Shown here one piece after another: positions 6,861 through 13,065 of a stretch of 15,065 nucleotides of DNA. Position 1 is the stretch's first letter. The number at the start of each line of letters is the position of its first letter. The position numbers and the translations under genes are program-made. Source of the DNA: CAZCSY01 sp964501505 (GTDB taxonomy: Bacteria > Omnitrophota > Gorgyraeia > Velamenicoccales > Velamenicoccaceae). Where the stretch lies: contig CAZCSY010000034.1 in assembly GCA_964501505.1 (NCBI GenBank), forward strand, positions 1 through 15,065, given 5' to 3'. The notes beneath the pieces were generated by a model that was not told the origin of the DNA, searched no databases, and saw only the letters and a program-made list of their open reading frames with translations.

Positions 6861-6926
6861 AACAACCAGCCAGGCTCTTTGTTCCGCGAAAGTGGAACAA
6901 AGAGCCTGGCTCCTGTGTTCCACTTT
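6854..6926. repeat. 73-base composite palindrome, REP-like element
   Basis: Left arm AGCCAGGCTCTTTGTTCC (6868-6885) is perfectly repeated in inverse at 6894-6911. Read as + strand RNA, a G-U and a C-G pair extend this to 20 pairs closed by a GAAA loop (6888-6891). Outside it, AAAGTGAAACA (6854-6864) pairs with TGTTCCACTTT (6916-6926) with one A-C mismatch at 6860/6920. The inner copy AAAGTGGAACA (6889-6899) also pairs perfectly with 6916-6926, so two folds compete. The element contains the stop codon of the redoxin-fold gene and ends six bases before the ABC ATPase start. It resembles REP or MITE-type dispersed palindromes; no second copy occurs in this window. Confidence 0.85.
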
Positions 6927-6932
6927 TATCCT

Positions 6933-7856
6933 ATGAACAGTTCGAACGATATTGTCATTCGGGCCAGGGGACTGCGCAAGCGGTTCCGCGACCTCGTCGC
7001 GGTGGACGGCATCGACTTTGAGGTGCGGCGGCAGGAGTGCTTCGGCTTCCTGGGGCCCAACGGCGCCGGCAAGACCACGACCGTGCGCATGGCGCACTGT
7101 TTTATGGTGCCGACAGCCGGTGAACTCTGCATCCTCGGTCACGACGTCACCCGGCATCCGCGGCTCGTCAAGGCGCAGTTGGGCGTATGCCCGCAGGAGA
7201 ACAATCTCGATCCGGACCTCACGGTTTTCGATAACCTGCGGGTCTTTGCGCGGTACTTCGATATCGACGGCGCCTCAGCGCGCCGGCGCGCCGAAGAATT
7301 GCTGCGGTTCATCGGGATGACCGCCCGGCGCAACGCCGCGATCGAGGAGCTCTCCGGCGGGATGAAGAGGCGCCTTTTGATCGCGCGGGCGCTCTTGAAC
7401 GAGCCGAAGGTCCTTATCCTGGATGAGCCGACGACCGGGCTCGACCCCCAGGCGCGCCACCAGATATGGGAGACGATCATCCAGTTGAAGGAGCGCGGCA
7501 CGACGGTCCTCCTGACGACGCATTATATGGATGAGGCCCAGCATCTGTGCGATCGCCTGGTCATCATGGACCACGGCCGCGTCCTCCTCGAGGGGCCGCC
7601 GCGTCAGCTGATCCACGACCATATCGGCGCGAACGTCATCGAGATCGCCTCGACGGACCCTTCGGTTGGCGAATACCTGAGGTCCCGCAACGTGGGCTTT
7701 GAGCGCTCCGCGACCCACTACTATGTTTTCGTCAAGGACGGCGGCCGCGAGTTCCGGGAGCTGACGGCCTGCGGTGAGGCCGACGCCTGCGCCCTGCGCA
7801 CGGCGAACCTCGAGGACGTCTTTCTCAAGGCCACCGGCCGCGAGCTACGCGACTAG
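6933..7856 (+). CDS. ABC-2 type exporter ATP-binding protein (NodI/DrrA-like)
   Basis: A 307-residue nucleotide-binding protein that powers the membrane partner at 7970. Walker A is GPNGAGKTT (41-49), the Q-loop is around Q88 (GVCPQENN), the signature is LSGGM (140-144), Walker B is LILDEP (161-166) and the H-loop histidine is H197 (TTHYMDEA). The C-terminal extension of about 80 residues is typical of the DrrA/NodI/CcmA group that exports lipids, polysaccharides or antibiotics. ATG at 6933 is the best start, since an in-frame TTG at 6879 lies inside the palindrome and would add a tail unlike the family. Upstream bases are pyrimidine-rich and lack a ribosome binding site, which is odd. The substrate is unknown. 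Confidence 0.95.
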   Translation: MNSSNDIVIRARGLRKRFRDLVAVDGIDFEVRRQECFGFLGPNGAGKTTTVRMAHCFMVPTAGELCILGHDVTRHPRLVKAQLGVCPQENNLDPDLTVFDNLRVFARYFDIDGASARRRAEELLRFIGMTARRNAAIEELSGGMKRRLLIARALLNEPKVLILDEPTTGLDPQARHQIWETIIQLKERGTTVLLTTHYMDEAQHLCDRLVIMDHGRVLLEGPPRQLIHDHIGANVIEIASTDPSVGEYLRSRNVGFERSATHYYVFVKDGGREFRELTACGEADACALRTANLEDVFLKATGRELRD

Positions 7857-7879
7857 GGGAGACTTAAATAGCCGGACGA

Positions 7880-7919
7880 CCTTAGCCTGAGGCTGCCTTA
7901 GCCTGAGGCTACCTTAGCC
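7880..7919. repeat. 16-base tandem repeat between exporter genes
   Basis: CCTTAGCCTGAGGCTG (7880-7895) is followed by CCTTAGCCTGAGGCTA (7896-7911) and a third partial copy CCTTAGCC (7912-7919). Each unit holds the near-palindrome AGCCTGAGGCT, so neighbouring units can pair as a stem. The array sits in the 113-base gap (7857-7969) between the ATPase and permease genes, which in related exporters are usually adjacent or overlapping. I see no gene in the gap. Confidence 0.85.
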
Positions 7920-7969
7920 CTGTTCCCGGGGACTCCCAGAGTGCGGCTACTTAGTTCCAGACGGATACC

Positions 7970-8749
7970 ATGCTAAAAAATATCAGCAGGCGGTTTTGGC
8001 GGGTGTGGCAGCGCAATTTCGATGTTTACTGCGCGACGTGGAAGCTCAACTTTATACCGCCGCTCCTTGAGCCGCTCCTGTATTTGTTCGCGTTCGGCAT
8101 GGGCCTCGGCGGCCTCGTGAAAGAGGTTTTCTACGGGGGCGGCGCCGTGACGTACCTGCGTTTTATCGCGCCGGGGCTGGTGGCGACCGCCGTGATGAAC
8201 CACGGATTCTTCGAGACGACCTATTCCTCGTTCGTGCGCATGTACTTTCAGAAGACCTTTGACGCGATCCTGTCGACACCGCTGATGATCGAGGAGGTCG
8301 TCTTCGGCGAGGTGGTCTGGGGGGCGACGAAGGCGCTCCTCGCGGGCGGCATCATGTTCGGCGTTGTCTCCTGTTTCGGCCTCCTGAAGTTTCCCGGGGC
8401 GCTGGCGATGCTCCTCGTGATCCTCATCGGCGGCTTCGCCTTCGCCGCGATGGGCATGTGTTTCACCGCCGTCGTCAAGAACATCGAGATGTTCAATCTG
8501 CCCGTCTTTCTCTTTATCACGCCGATGTTTCTCTTCAGCGGCATCTTCTTCCCGCTCGACCAGTTGCCGGCGTGGGCCCGGACACTCGCCTGGTGTCTGC
8601 CCTTGACGTATCTGGTCTCGGCGCTGCGCACCCTGGCGCTGGGGATGTCCCTTGCCGGCCTGGCGAAGGATATCCTTGTCCTGTCCCTGATCTGCCTGGT
8701 AAGCGTCTATGGGAGCTTGATGCTGATGAAACGCAGGCTCATCAAGTGA
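7970..8749 (+). CDS. ABC-2 type exporter permease (NodJ-like)
   Basis: A 259-residue membrane protein with about six hydrophobic segments, the usual ABC-2 permease layout. After a basic N-terminus come LLEPLLYLFAFGMGLGGLV, then YLRFIAPGLVATAVMNHGFFETTYSSF, matching the conserved FIAPGL...F segment of NodJ relatives, and later FLFITPMFLFSGIFFPLDQLPAW with the PL-x-LP turn before the last helices. It forms the channel of the exporter powered by the ATPase upstream. The ribosome binding site is weak (ACGGA near 7961). The stop overlaps the GTG start of the DUF2156 gene. The substrate cannot be read from sequence; lipid-linked or polysaccharide cargo is the commonest in relatives. Confidence 0.93.
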   Translation: MLKNISRRFWRVWQRNFDVYCATWKLNFIPPLLEPLLYLFAFGMGLGGLVKEVFYGGGAVTYLRFIAPGLVATAVMNHGFFETTYSSFVRMYFQKTFDAILSTPLMIEEVVFGEVVWGATKALLAGGIMFGVVSCFGLLKFPGALAMLLVILIGGFAFAAMGMCFTAVVKNIEMFNLPVFLFITPMFLFSGIFFPLDQLPAWARTLAWCLPLTYLVSALRTLALGMSLAGLAKDILVLSLICLVSVYGSLMLMKRRLIK

Positions 8750-9642
8750 ATATCCTGCCTGTCTTTCCACAGACGCGGCCGCTCGAACGCAAGGACAAAC
8801 CTCTCTTTGACGATCTCTTCCGCCGTTTCCCGCCCCGCCTGTCGGAGTATACCTTTACGAACCTCTTCGCCTGGCGCAAGGCATATCGTTTTGCCGTCAG
8901 CCGGCTGGAGGGGTGCGTCCTCTTGGTCTGTCAGAAAGACGACTCCTGGCGGGTCTTTGATCCCCTGGGGCCCGCCCAGCAGAAATTTGACACGATGAGG
9001 AGGTGTTGCGACGCCGCCCCGGTGTCGCGCCTCGAGTTCTGTCGCATCCCCGAGGCAACGGCCCGGCTCTTTTCTCACAAAGAGGGTTGGTCTGTGAGGG
9101 AAGACCGGGACAACTTCGATTATCTCTATCGGACCGAGGATCTGATCGGGCTCAAAGGGAAGGGTTACGACGGCAAGAGAAACTTTATCAAGAGATTCAA
9201 GGAGTCCGTTGTCTTTCAGTACAGGCCCCTGACGGCCGACGGCGTGAAGGATTGCCTGTATTTCGAGGAGGAGTGGTGTCTGGCCAGGGACTGCCAGCCC
9301 GTCGAAGGGCTCTTGACGGAAAAAGAGGCGCTGGAAGAGATATTGCAGAATTTTGAGTTCCTGGGCGTCGTCGGCGGCATCTTCGAGGTGGGGGGCAGGG
9401 TCGAGGCGGTGACGCTGGGCGAGGCGCTCAGCCCCGAGACGTTTGTCGTCCACGTGGAGAAGGCCAACGGCGCCCTGATCGGGATCTATCAGGCGATCAA
9501 CCAGGCATTTTGCGCGGCTGCCGCGGCCCCCTATACCTATGTGAACCGCGAGCAGGACCTGGGTGTCGCCGGCCTGCGCAAGGCCAAGGAGTCTTATCAC
9601 CCCTGCACGATGGAGAAGAAATACGTCATCACCCGCCTCTGA
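8746..9642 (+). CDS. DUF2156 protein (phosphatidylglycerol lysyltransferase C-terminal-like)
   Basis: A 298-residue soluble protein of the DUF2156/LPG_synthase_C group, a double acetyltransferase-like fold. Typical parts are the lead LSEYTFTNLFAWR, NFDYLYRTEDLIGLKGKGYDGKRNFIKRF (about 125-153, the most conserved block) and, near the C-terminus, YTYVNREQDLGVAGLRKAKESYHP. In MprF this domain moves an aminoacyl group from tRNA to phosphatidylglycerol; the stand-alone versions lack the flippase and mostly have no proven substrate. GTG at 8746 is chosen as start because it overlaps the permease stop (GTGA); the frame is open further upstream but runs through the permease gene. Coupling to an exporter suggests that it modifies the exported molecule or lipid, which is inference. 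Confidence 0.85.
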   Translation: MNILPVFPQTRPLERKDKPLFDDLFRRFPPRLSEYTFTNLFAWRKAYRFAVSRLEGCVLLVCQKDDSWRVFDPLGPAQQKFDTMRRCCDAAPVSRLEFCRIPEATARLFSHKEGWSVREDRDNFDYLYRTEDLIGLKGKGYDGKRNFIKRFKESVVFQYRPLTADGVKDCLYFEEEWCLARDCQPVEGLLTEKEALEEILQNFEFLGVVGGIFEVGGRVEAVTLGEALSPETFVVHVEKANGALIGIYQAINQAFCAAAAAPYTYVNREQDLGVAGLRKAKESYHPCTMEKKYVITRL

Positions 9643-9715
9643 GAGCGAGGCCTTGGTTCCCTTCGACCTTGGCGCGGCGGCTGCCGGGCGCAGGGCCCAT
9701 CGCCTTGAGGGTGCA

Positions 9716-9737
9716 AGACCGAAAGGTCTGGCCTTTT
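9716..9737 (+). terminator. Weak hairpin, possible terminator
   Basis: AGACC (9716-9720), loop GAAA, GGTCT (9725-9729), then GGCC and a four-T run (9734-9737). The stem is short and the T-run is displaced by four bases, so this is only a candidate end for the exporter operon. It lies just upstream of a TATAAT box. Confidence 0.3.
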
Positions 9738-9752
9738 AGTCTCGCGTTGGTA

Positions 9753-9758
9753 TATAAT
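9753..9758 (+). promoter_or_regulatory. Perfect -10 box close to the cyclophilin-like gene start
   Basis: TATAAT at 9753-9758 has no good -35 partner at 16-18 bases and no TG extension. Transcription would start near 9765, about three bases before the ATG at 9768, and no ribosome binding site is visible. The layout matches the rpoN promoter, suggesting a very short or absent leader. Confidence 0.5.
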
Positions 9759-9767
9759 TAATGTGCT

Positions 9768-10139
9768 ATGTGGATGCGGTTCAAGGCAGGAGAGGTCGTT
9801 ATTGAGGCGGAGCTGAACGGCTCCAGGACGGCGAAGTTTCTCTGGGAGCGGCTGCCGGTCGAGGGCGAGGTAGAGCTCTACGGCGACGAGGTGTACTTTT
9901 ACCTCGCGGCGTGCACGGGGCCGGAGGAGCCGTTTACGGCGCCGGTCGTGGAGCCCGGGGCCGTGGCCTACGCGCCGCAAGGGCCGTGCCTGTGTCTTTT
10001 CTTTGGGCCGACGCCGGCGAGCCGCGAGGGGGAGTGTCGGCCGGCGAGCATGGTGACGGTCATCGGCAAGATCATCGGCGACCCGCAGCGGCTGCGCCAT
10101 GTCAAGTTAGGCGATAAGATCGAGGTGACGAGGGCATGA
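9768..10139 (+). CDS. Cyclophilin-like fold protein (TM1367 type)
   Basis: A 123-residue protein of the compact cyclophilin-like family typified by TM1367. Features are KFLWERLPVEGEVELYGDEVYFYL (about 23-46), GAVAYAPQGPCLCLFFGPTPAS (about 64-85) and a C-terminal VTVIGKIIGDPQRLRHVKLGDKIEV. It lacks the FHRVI and QFFIT active-site blocks of true cyclophilins such as the one at 3677, so isomerase activity is not implied; the family's biochemical role is not established. ATG at 9768 is the first start after the TATAAT box; ATG at 9774 is an alternative two codons on. The stop overlaps rmuC by 4 bases, so the two are coupled. Confidence 0.85.
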   Translation: MWMRFKAGEVVIEAELNGSRTAKFLWERLPVEGEVELYGDEVYFYLAACTGPEEPFTAPVVEPGAVAYAPQGPCLCLFFGPTPASREGECRPASMVTVIGKIIGDPQRLRHVKLGDKIEVTRA

Positions 10140-11374
10140 GCGCGGGATGGCTTTTATTGATCGGCGGTATCGTGTTGGGCGCTGGGTTGACGGCGGTCGT
10201 TTCGTGGATGCGGCGGCGCGCCGCCCAAGGGGCCCAGGCGAAGATCGAAGAGGCGTTCAAGGGCGCCTTTGCCCAGTTGTCTCTGGAGGCATTGTCCAAG
10301 AACACCGATGAGTTTCTGAAGCTCGCCGGTGAGAAGTTCAGGGCCGCGATCGAACGCAACGACCAGGCCGTCGAGAGCAAGAAACAGCTCATCGACCAGA
10401 CGCTCGAGGAGATGCGTCGGGAGCTGGGCGGCGTCCAGGAGATGGTGCGCGCGTTCGAAAAGGACCGCGAAAACAAATTCGGCGAGCTGAGCGAGTCGTT
10501 GAAGAGCGCCGCCGAGCAGACCGCCAAGCTCCAGCAGGCCGCGGACCGGCTCAACAGCGTCCTGTCCGACACCAAACAGCGGGGGCACCTGGGCGAGAAG
10601 ATAACCGAGGACATCCTGCGGCTGGTGGGTTTTGTCGAGAACGTGAACTACACGAAGCAGGAGACACAAGGGGAGGGTCGGCCCGATTACACTTTTCTCC
10701 TGCCGCGGGACCTCAAGATCAACATGGACGTCAAATTCCCTCTCAATAATTACAAGAGATTCCTCGAGACCCGGATCGATGTGGAGCGCGACGCCCACAG
10801 GAAACAGTTCCTGGTGGACACGCGCCTGCGTATCAAAGAGGTCACCTCCAAGAACTACATCGACCCCGGCCACGGCACGGTGAACTACGCGCTTTTGTTT
10901 ATCCCCAGCGAGCAGGCCTTCGCCTTCATCCAGGAGCAGGACCCCGCGATCTTCGAGGAGGCGCTCAAAAACCGCGTGATCTGTTGTTCGCCGTTGACGC
11001 TCTACGCGGTCCTGGTGACGATCCGCCAGTCCATCGATATCTTCGTCATCGGGCAGCGCACGCAGAGCATCCTGGAGTGCCTGGGGGCCTTCAATAAGAA
11101 CTGGGATAAGTTCGTGGCGTCGTTCGACGACCTCGGCAAGAGGATCGACGCCGTGAAAAAGGAATATGATAATCTGACGACGACGCGGCGCAATGTGCTG
11201 GAGAGGTCGCTGCGCAAGATCGACGATATGCGCGAGGCCCAGGCGCAGGCTGAGGCGCCGGCCGGGACGCAGACCGAGGCGCCGGCCGTGGCGTCGCGTG
11301 AGGCACAGGTCGGGGCGTCGCGTGAGACGCAGGTCGGGGCGCAGGGCCTGGAAGATCAGAGCGATGCGGATTGA
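10136..11374 (+). CDS. rmuC: RmuC-family protein (DNA recombination limiter)
   Basis: A 412-residue protein with a short N-terminal membrane segment (about 4-23), a coiled coil (about 30-140, rich in E, K, Q and A), and the RmuC domain from about 140 to 350: RGHLGEKITEDILRLVGF, NYTKQETQGEGRPDYTFLLP, NMDVKFPLNNYKRFLE, HGTVNYALLFIPSEQAFAFI and CCSPLTLYAVLVTIRQS. E. coli RmuC limits inversion at short inverted repeats; the domain is nuclease-like. The C-terminal tail (from about 370) is low-complexity and made of eight-residue repeats. It begins in a 4-base overlap with the cyclophilin-like gene and ends 11 bases inside the DUF167 gene. Presence in a repeat-rich neighbourhood is suggestive only. 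Confidence 0.95.
   Translation: MSAGWLLLIGGIVLGAGLTAVVSWMRRRAAQGAQAKIEEAFKGAFAQLSLEALSKNTDEFLKLAGEKFRAAIERNDQAVESKKQLIDQTLEEMRRELGGVQEMVRAFEKDRENKFGELSESLKSAAEQTAKLQQAADRLNSVLSDTKQRGHLGEKITEDILRLVGFVENVNYTKQETQGEGRPDYTFLLPRDLKINMDVKFPLNNYKRFLETRIDVERDAHRKQFLVDTRLRIKEVTSKNYIDPGHGTVNYALLFIPSEQAFAFIQEQDPAIFEEALKNRVICCSPLTLYAVLVTIRQSIDIFVIGQRTQSILECLGAFNKNWDKFVASFDDLGKRIDAVKKEYDNLTTTRRNVLERSLRKIDDMREAQAQAEAPAGTQTEAPAVASREAQVGASRETQVGAQGLEDQSDAD
11252..11347 (+). repeat. 24-base tandem repeat inside the rmuC tail
   Basis: Four in-frame units of 24 bases encode EAPAGTQT, EAPAVASR, EAQVGASR and ETQVGAQG. Units share blocks such as GAGGCGCCGGCCG (11252-11264 and 11276-11288) and GCGTCGCGTGAG (11291-11302 and 11315-11326). 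Because the period is a multiple of three, gain or loss of units keeps the frame. Confidence 0.85.
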
Positions 11375-11582
11375 CGTCAAGGTCATCCCGAAGGCTGCGC
11401 GCTGCCGCGTCAAAGAAGAGACGGGTCGGTTCAGGGTCTATGTGACAGCCGCGCCCGAGCGCGGTGAGGCGAACGCGGCGTGCCTGAAAACATTGAGTGA
11501 TCATTTCGGTGTCCCGTTAAAAAACGTGACGCTCCTCCGGGGGCACCGCTCTGCGCACAAGGTCATCTCCATAGAACGCTAA
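11364..11582 (+). CDS. DUF167 (YggU-family) protein
   Basis: A 72-residue protein of the DUF167/YggU family: MRIDVKVIPKAARCRVKEE, FRVYVTAAPERGEANAACLK, then LLRGHRSAHKVISI. The short length and the A-P-x-x-G-x-A-N block are typical. ATG at 11364 starts 11 bases before the rmuC stop, so translation probably restarts there; the same frame runs further upstream but is antisense-like repeat in that stretch. The family has known structures but no settled function. It is followed after two bases by pgeF, and in many bacteria yggU-type genes cluster with small housekeeping genes. Confidence 0.92.
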   Translation: MRIDVKVIPKAARCRVKEETGRFRVYVTAAPERGEANAACLKTLSDHFGVPLKNVTLLRGHRSAHKVISIER

Positions 11583-11584
11583 TC

Positions 11585-12334
11585 ATGTCCCTGTCCGGAT
11601 TGACGATCCGCCGTGAGGCGGGGTTTTTCAACGTGCCGCTTCTCAGGGGGATGGGATTCTCGGCGTCGTGGACGACGCGGGAACATGACCTGGGTTTTGA
11701 GGCGCGGGGGCGTTTGGCCGCGATGCGGCGCCTCGGGATCGACGCCAGACGCCTGGTATGTCCGTCACAGGTCCACGCAGACCGAATCGCGGCGGTGGGC
11801 CGCAGGGAGAGGGGGCGCGGCGCTCCCAGCCGCCGGACGGCGTTAAAAGATACGGATGCCCTGATTACGGACACGCCCGGTACGATCCTGTCGGTCTTGA
11901 CAGCGGATTGCCTGCCGGTGTTTCTGGTAGCGTCCGGCGGGCGGGTGGCCGGCCTCATCCACGCGGGCTGGCGCGGCCTCAAGAAGAGGATCGTCGTCAA
12001 AACCGTCAGGAAGATAGTCTTGGGGTACGGCGTCCGGCCAGGCGGCCTGGTAGCAGTCCTGGGCCCGGCCATCCGGCCGTGCTGTTATGAGGTAGGAGAA
12101 GATTTCCTGGGCGTCTTCCCCGCGACGGCGGGCCGGCGCCACGGCAGGGTCTACATGGATCTCGCCGCCGAGGCCGCGCGCCAGCTGGCGACGTTGGGTG
12201 TACACTATAACCGTATATTTGACAGTAAGTTATGTACATGTTGTTCCGGCCATCTCTTTTACTCCCGGCGCCGCGAGGCAGAAGGGGCCGGTCGCAGCTT
12301 GTCGACGCTGGAGATCCTGAAGACGGCCGCCTAA
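11585..12334 (+). CDS. pgeF: PgeF/YfiH polyphenol oxidase (LACC1) family protein
   Basis: A 249-residue member of the PgeF/YfiH family (peptidoglycan editing factor, also a purine nucleoside phosphorylase/adenosine deaminase in LACC1-like members). The metal site residues are present: H64 in CPSQVHAD, C109 in LTADCLPVFL, and H126 in LIHAGWRGL. The substrate-binding region continues with VLGPAIRPCCYEVGEDF and LCTCCSGHLFYSRRRE. In E. coli the enzyme corrects cell-wall precursors carrying serine instead of alanine. No strong ribosome binding site precedes the ATG; translation is probably coupled to the DUF167 gene two bases upstream. It ends just before the minisatellite. Confidence 0.95.
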   Translation: MSLSGLTIRREAGFFNVPLLRGMGFSASWTTREHDLGFEARGRLAAMRRLGIDARRLVCPSQVHADRIAAVGRRERGRGAPSRRTALKDTDALITDTPGTILSVLTADCLPVFLVASGGRVAGLIHAGWRGLKKRIVVKTVRKIVLGYGVRPGGLVAVLGPAIRPCCYEVGEDFLGVFPATAGRRHGRVYMDLAAEAARQLATLGVHYNRIFDSKLCTCCSGHLFYSRRREAEGAGRSLSTLEILKTAA

Positions 12335-12336
12335 GG

Positions 12337-12497
12337 CCTAGGAACGGCAGCCCAAGGGCCTAGTGGCCCCGGAGTGGCAGGCCCTGGCACGGTAGCCCAG
12401 GCATGGTAGCCCCGGAACGGCAGCGGCAGCCCAGGCCTGGCAGCCCAGGCACGGCGGCCCCGGCAGACAACCCAGGCAGGTAGGCCAGGTATGGCAC
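12337..12497. repeat. 14-base minisatellite array (about ten units)
   Basis: Degenerate units of 13-15 bases with consensus CCCAGGCAYGGYAG: clear 14-base copies at 12396-12409, 12410-12423, 12430-12443, 12444-12457 and 12471-12484, with diverged copies at 12337-12350, 12367-12380 and 12485-12497. A second subtype begins CCCCGGA. The array fills most of the 278-base gap between pgeF and the thioredoxin-like gene and ends beside a probable promoter. The 14-base period is not a multiple of three, so a coding role is unlikely. Apart from the promoter and a leader of about 80 bases, I see nothing else in the gap. Confidence 0.85.
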
Positions 12498-12498
12498 C

Positions 12499-12527
12499 TT
12501 GCCGCTGGCTGCAAAAAATGTTAAGAT
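12499..12527 (+). promoter_or_regulatory. Likely promoter of the redox cluster
   Basis: TTGCCG (12499-12504) and TAAGAT (12522-12527) each match four of six consensus bases and are exactly 17 bases apart. An A-rich run (12513-12518) lies between them. The site directly follows the minisatellite and gives a leader of about 80 bases before the ATG at 12613. Confidence 0.5.
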
Positions 12528-12612
12528 ATTCCGGTTAGCGCGTCCCGCCAAGAGGGGGGACGGGGCCGGTGTCGCGGAAGAGGCCACGCCAAGCCTTGGG
12601 AGTCGAGAGACC

Positions 12613-12954
12613 ATGGTGAAGATTATCGAGATCAATGACACGCAGTTCGACGCGATCGTCCTGCTTGCGCCGGTGCCGGTGCTTCTGGTGTGCACGAGCC
12701 CGGAGTGTATCATCTGCAAGACCATGGCTGAACGCCTTCGGGAGGTCTCCAGAGAGGTCGGCTCCGAGATGCTCTTTTTGAGCCTCAACGTCAACGAGAA
12801 CAAGAAGTGGCAGACCTTCAAGGTCCGCGTCATCCCGACGCTCCTGTACTTTCAGTCCGGCGCCCTCGTGGCGCGCCAGGATAACTTTCCTGACGCTGAA
12901 GAGATCCGATTTCAGATCCGGAAGATGATCCATAAGGAGCCACCGGGCGGCTGA
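12613..12954 (+). CDS. Thioredoxin-like protein with a CIIC active site
   Basis: A 113-residue thioredoxin fold with no signal peptide. The redox motif is C32-I-I-C35 (CTSPECIICKTMAERL) instead of CGPC, and the cis-proline is P75 in VRVIPTLLYF. A hydrophobic CxxC interior usually changes redox potential or partner choice. ATG at 12613 is chosen because GGGAG (12598-12602) sits ten bases upstream and the fold begins there; the in-frame TTG at 12499 belongs to the promoter region. It leads a set with glutaredoxin, a reductase, CutA and a CcdA-type protein, so it probably accepts electrons from the reductase at 13296; this is inference. Confidence 0.9.
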   Translation: MVKIIEINDTQFDAIVLLAPVPVLLVCTSPECIICKTMAERLREVSREVGSEMLFLSLNVNENKKWQTFKVRVIPTLLYFQSGALVARQDNFPDAEEIRFQIRKMIHKEPPGG

Positions 12955-12966
12955 CACGATGAGGAA

Positions 12967-13065
12967 ATGAAGTTCCTGCAGGACAAGGAGCTCTTCGATC
13001 CGATCGAGGCGCCGGATTATCAGAGGTGGCTGCACAAGGCTTTGAATAAAGGAAGAGGGGGTTAC
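12967..13065 (+). other. In-frame upstream extension of the glutaredoxin gene
   Basis: An ATG at 12967 opens 33 codons that run straight into the glutaredoxin frame. The first 25 or so codons have G or C in the third position about as often as real genes here and give a plausible peptide (FDPIEAPDYQRWLHKALNKG). The ATG has a GAGGA directly next to it, which is too close to work well. I do not recognise the peptide. It may be a real N-terminal extension, a small peptide, or a remnant. Confidence 0.4.

Noticed and set aside
6879..6932. In-frame TTG start for the ABC ATPase, 18 codons before 6933
   Set aside because: It lies inside the palindrome, has no ribosome binding site, and adds a tail not expected for the family.
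8458..8745. Upstream extension of the DUF2156 frame
   Set aside because: It overlaps the permease in another frame and has no domain; the GTG at 8746 with a GTGA overlap fits better.
10154..11413. A 419-codon open frame on the - strand opposite rmuC
   Set aside because: It mirrors rmuC and gives an arginine/leucine-rich, low-complexity protein typical of GC-rich antisense frames.
12337..12497. CRISPR-like array
   Set aside because: Units are about 14 bases, diverged and directly abutting with no unique spacers, and no cas gene is present.
12488..12502. Sigma-54 promoter upstream of the redox cluster
   Set aside because: TGGCAC occurs at 12492-12497 but no GC lies at the required distance; the alternative GG...TTGC pair is off by one base, and this spacing is strict.
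12499..12612. TTG start giving a longer thioredoxin-like protein
   Set aside because: The extra residues cover the promoter and leader, are unlike any thioredoxin N-terminus, and a ribosome binding site precedes 12613.
12360..12833. Minus-strand frame with PGLPGL-like repeats across the minisatellite
   Set aside because: The 14-base period shifts frame at each unit, so the repeats are nucleotide-level; the rest is antisense to the thioredoxin-like gene.
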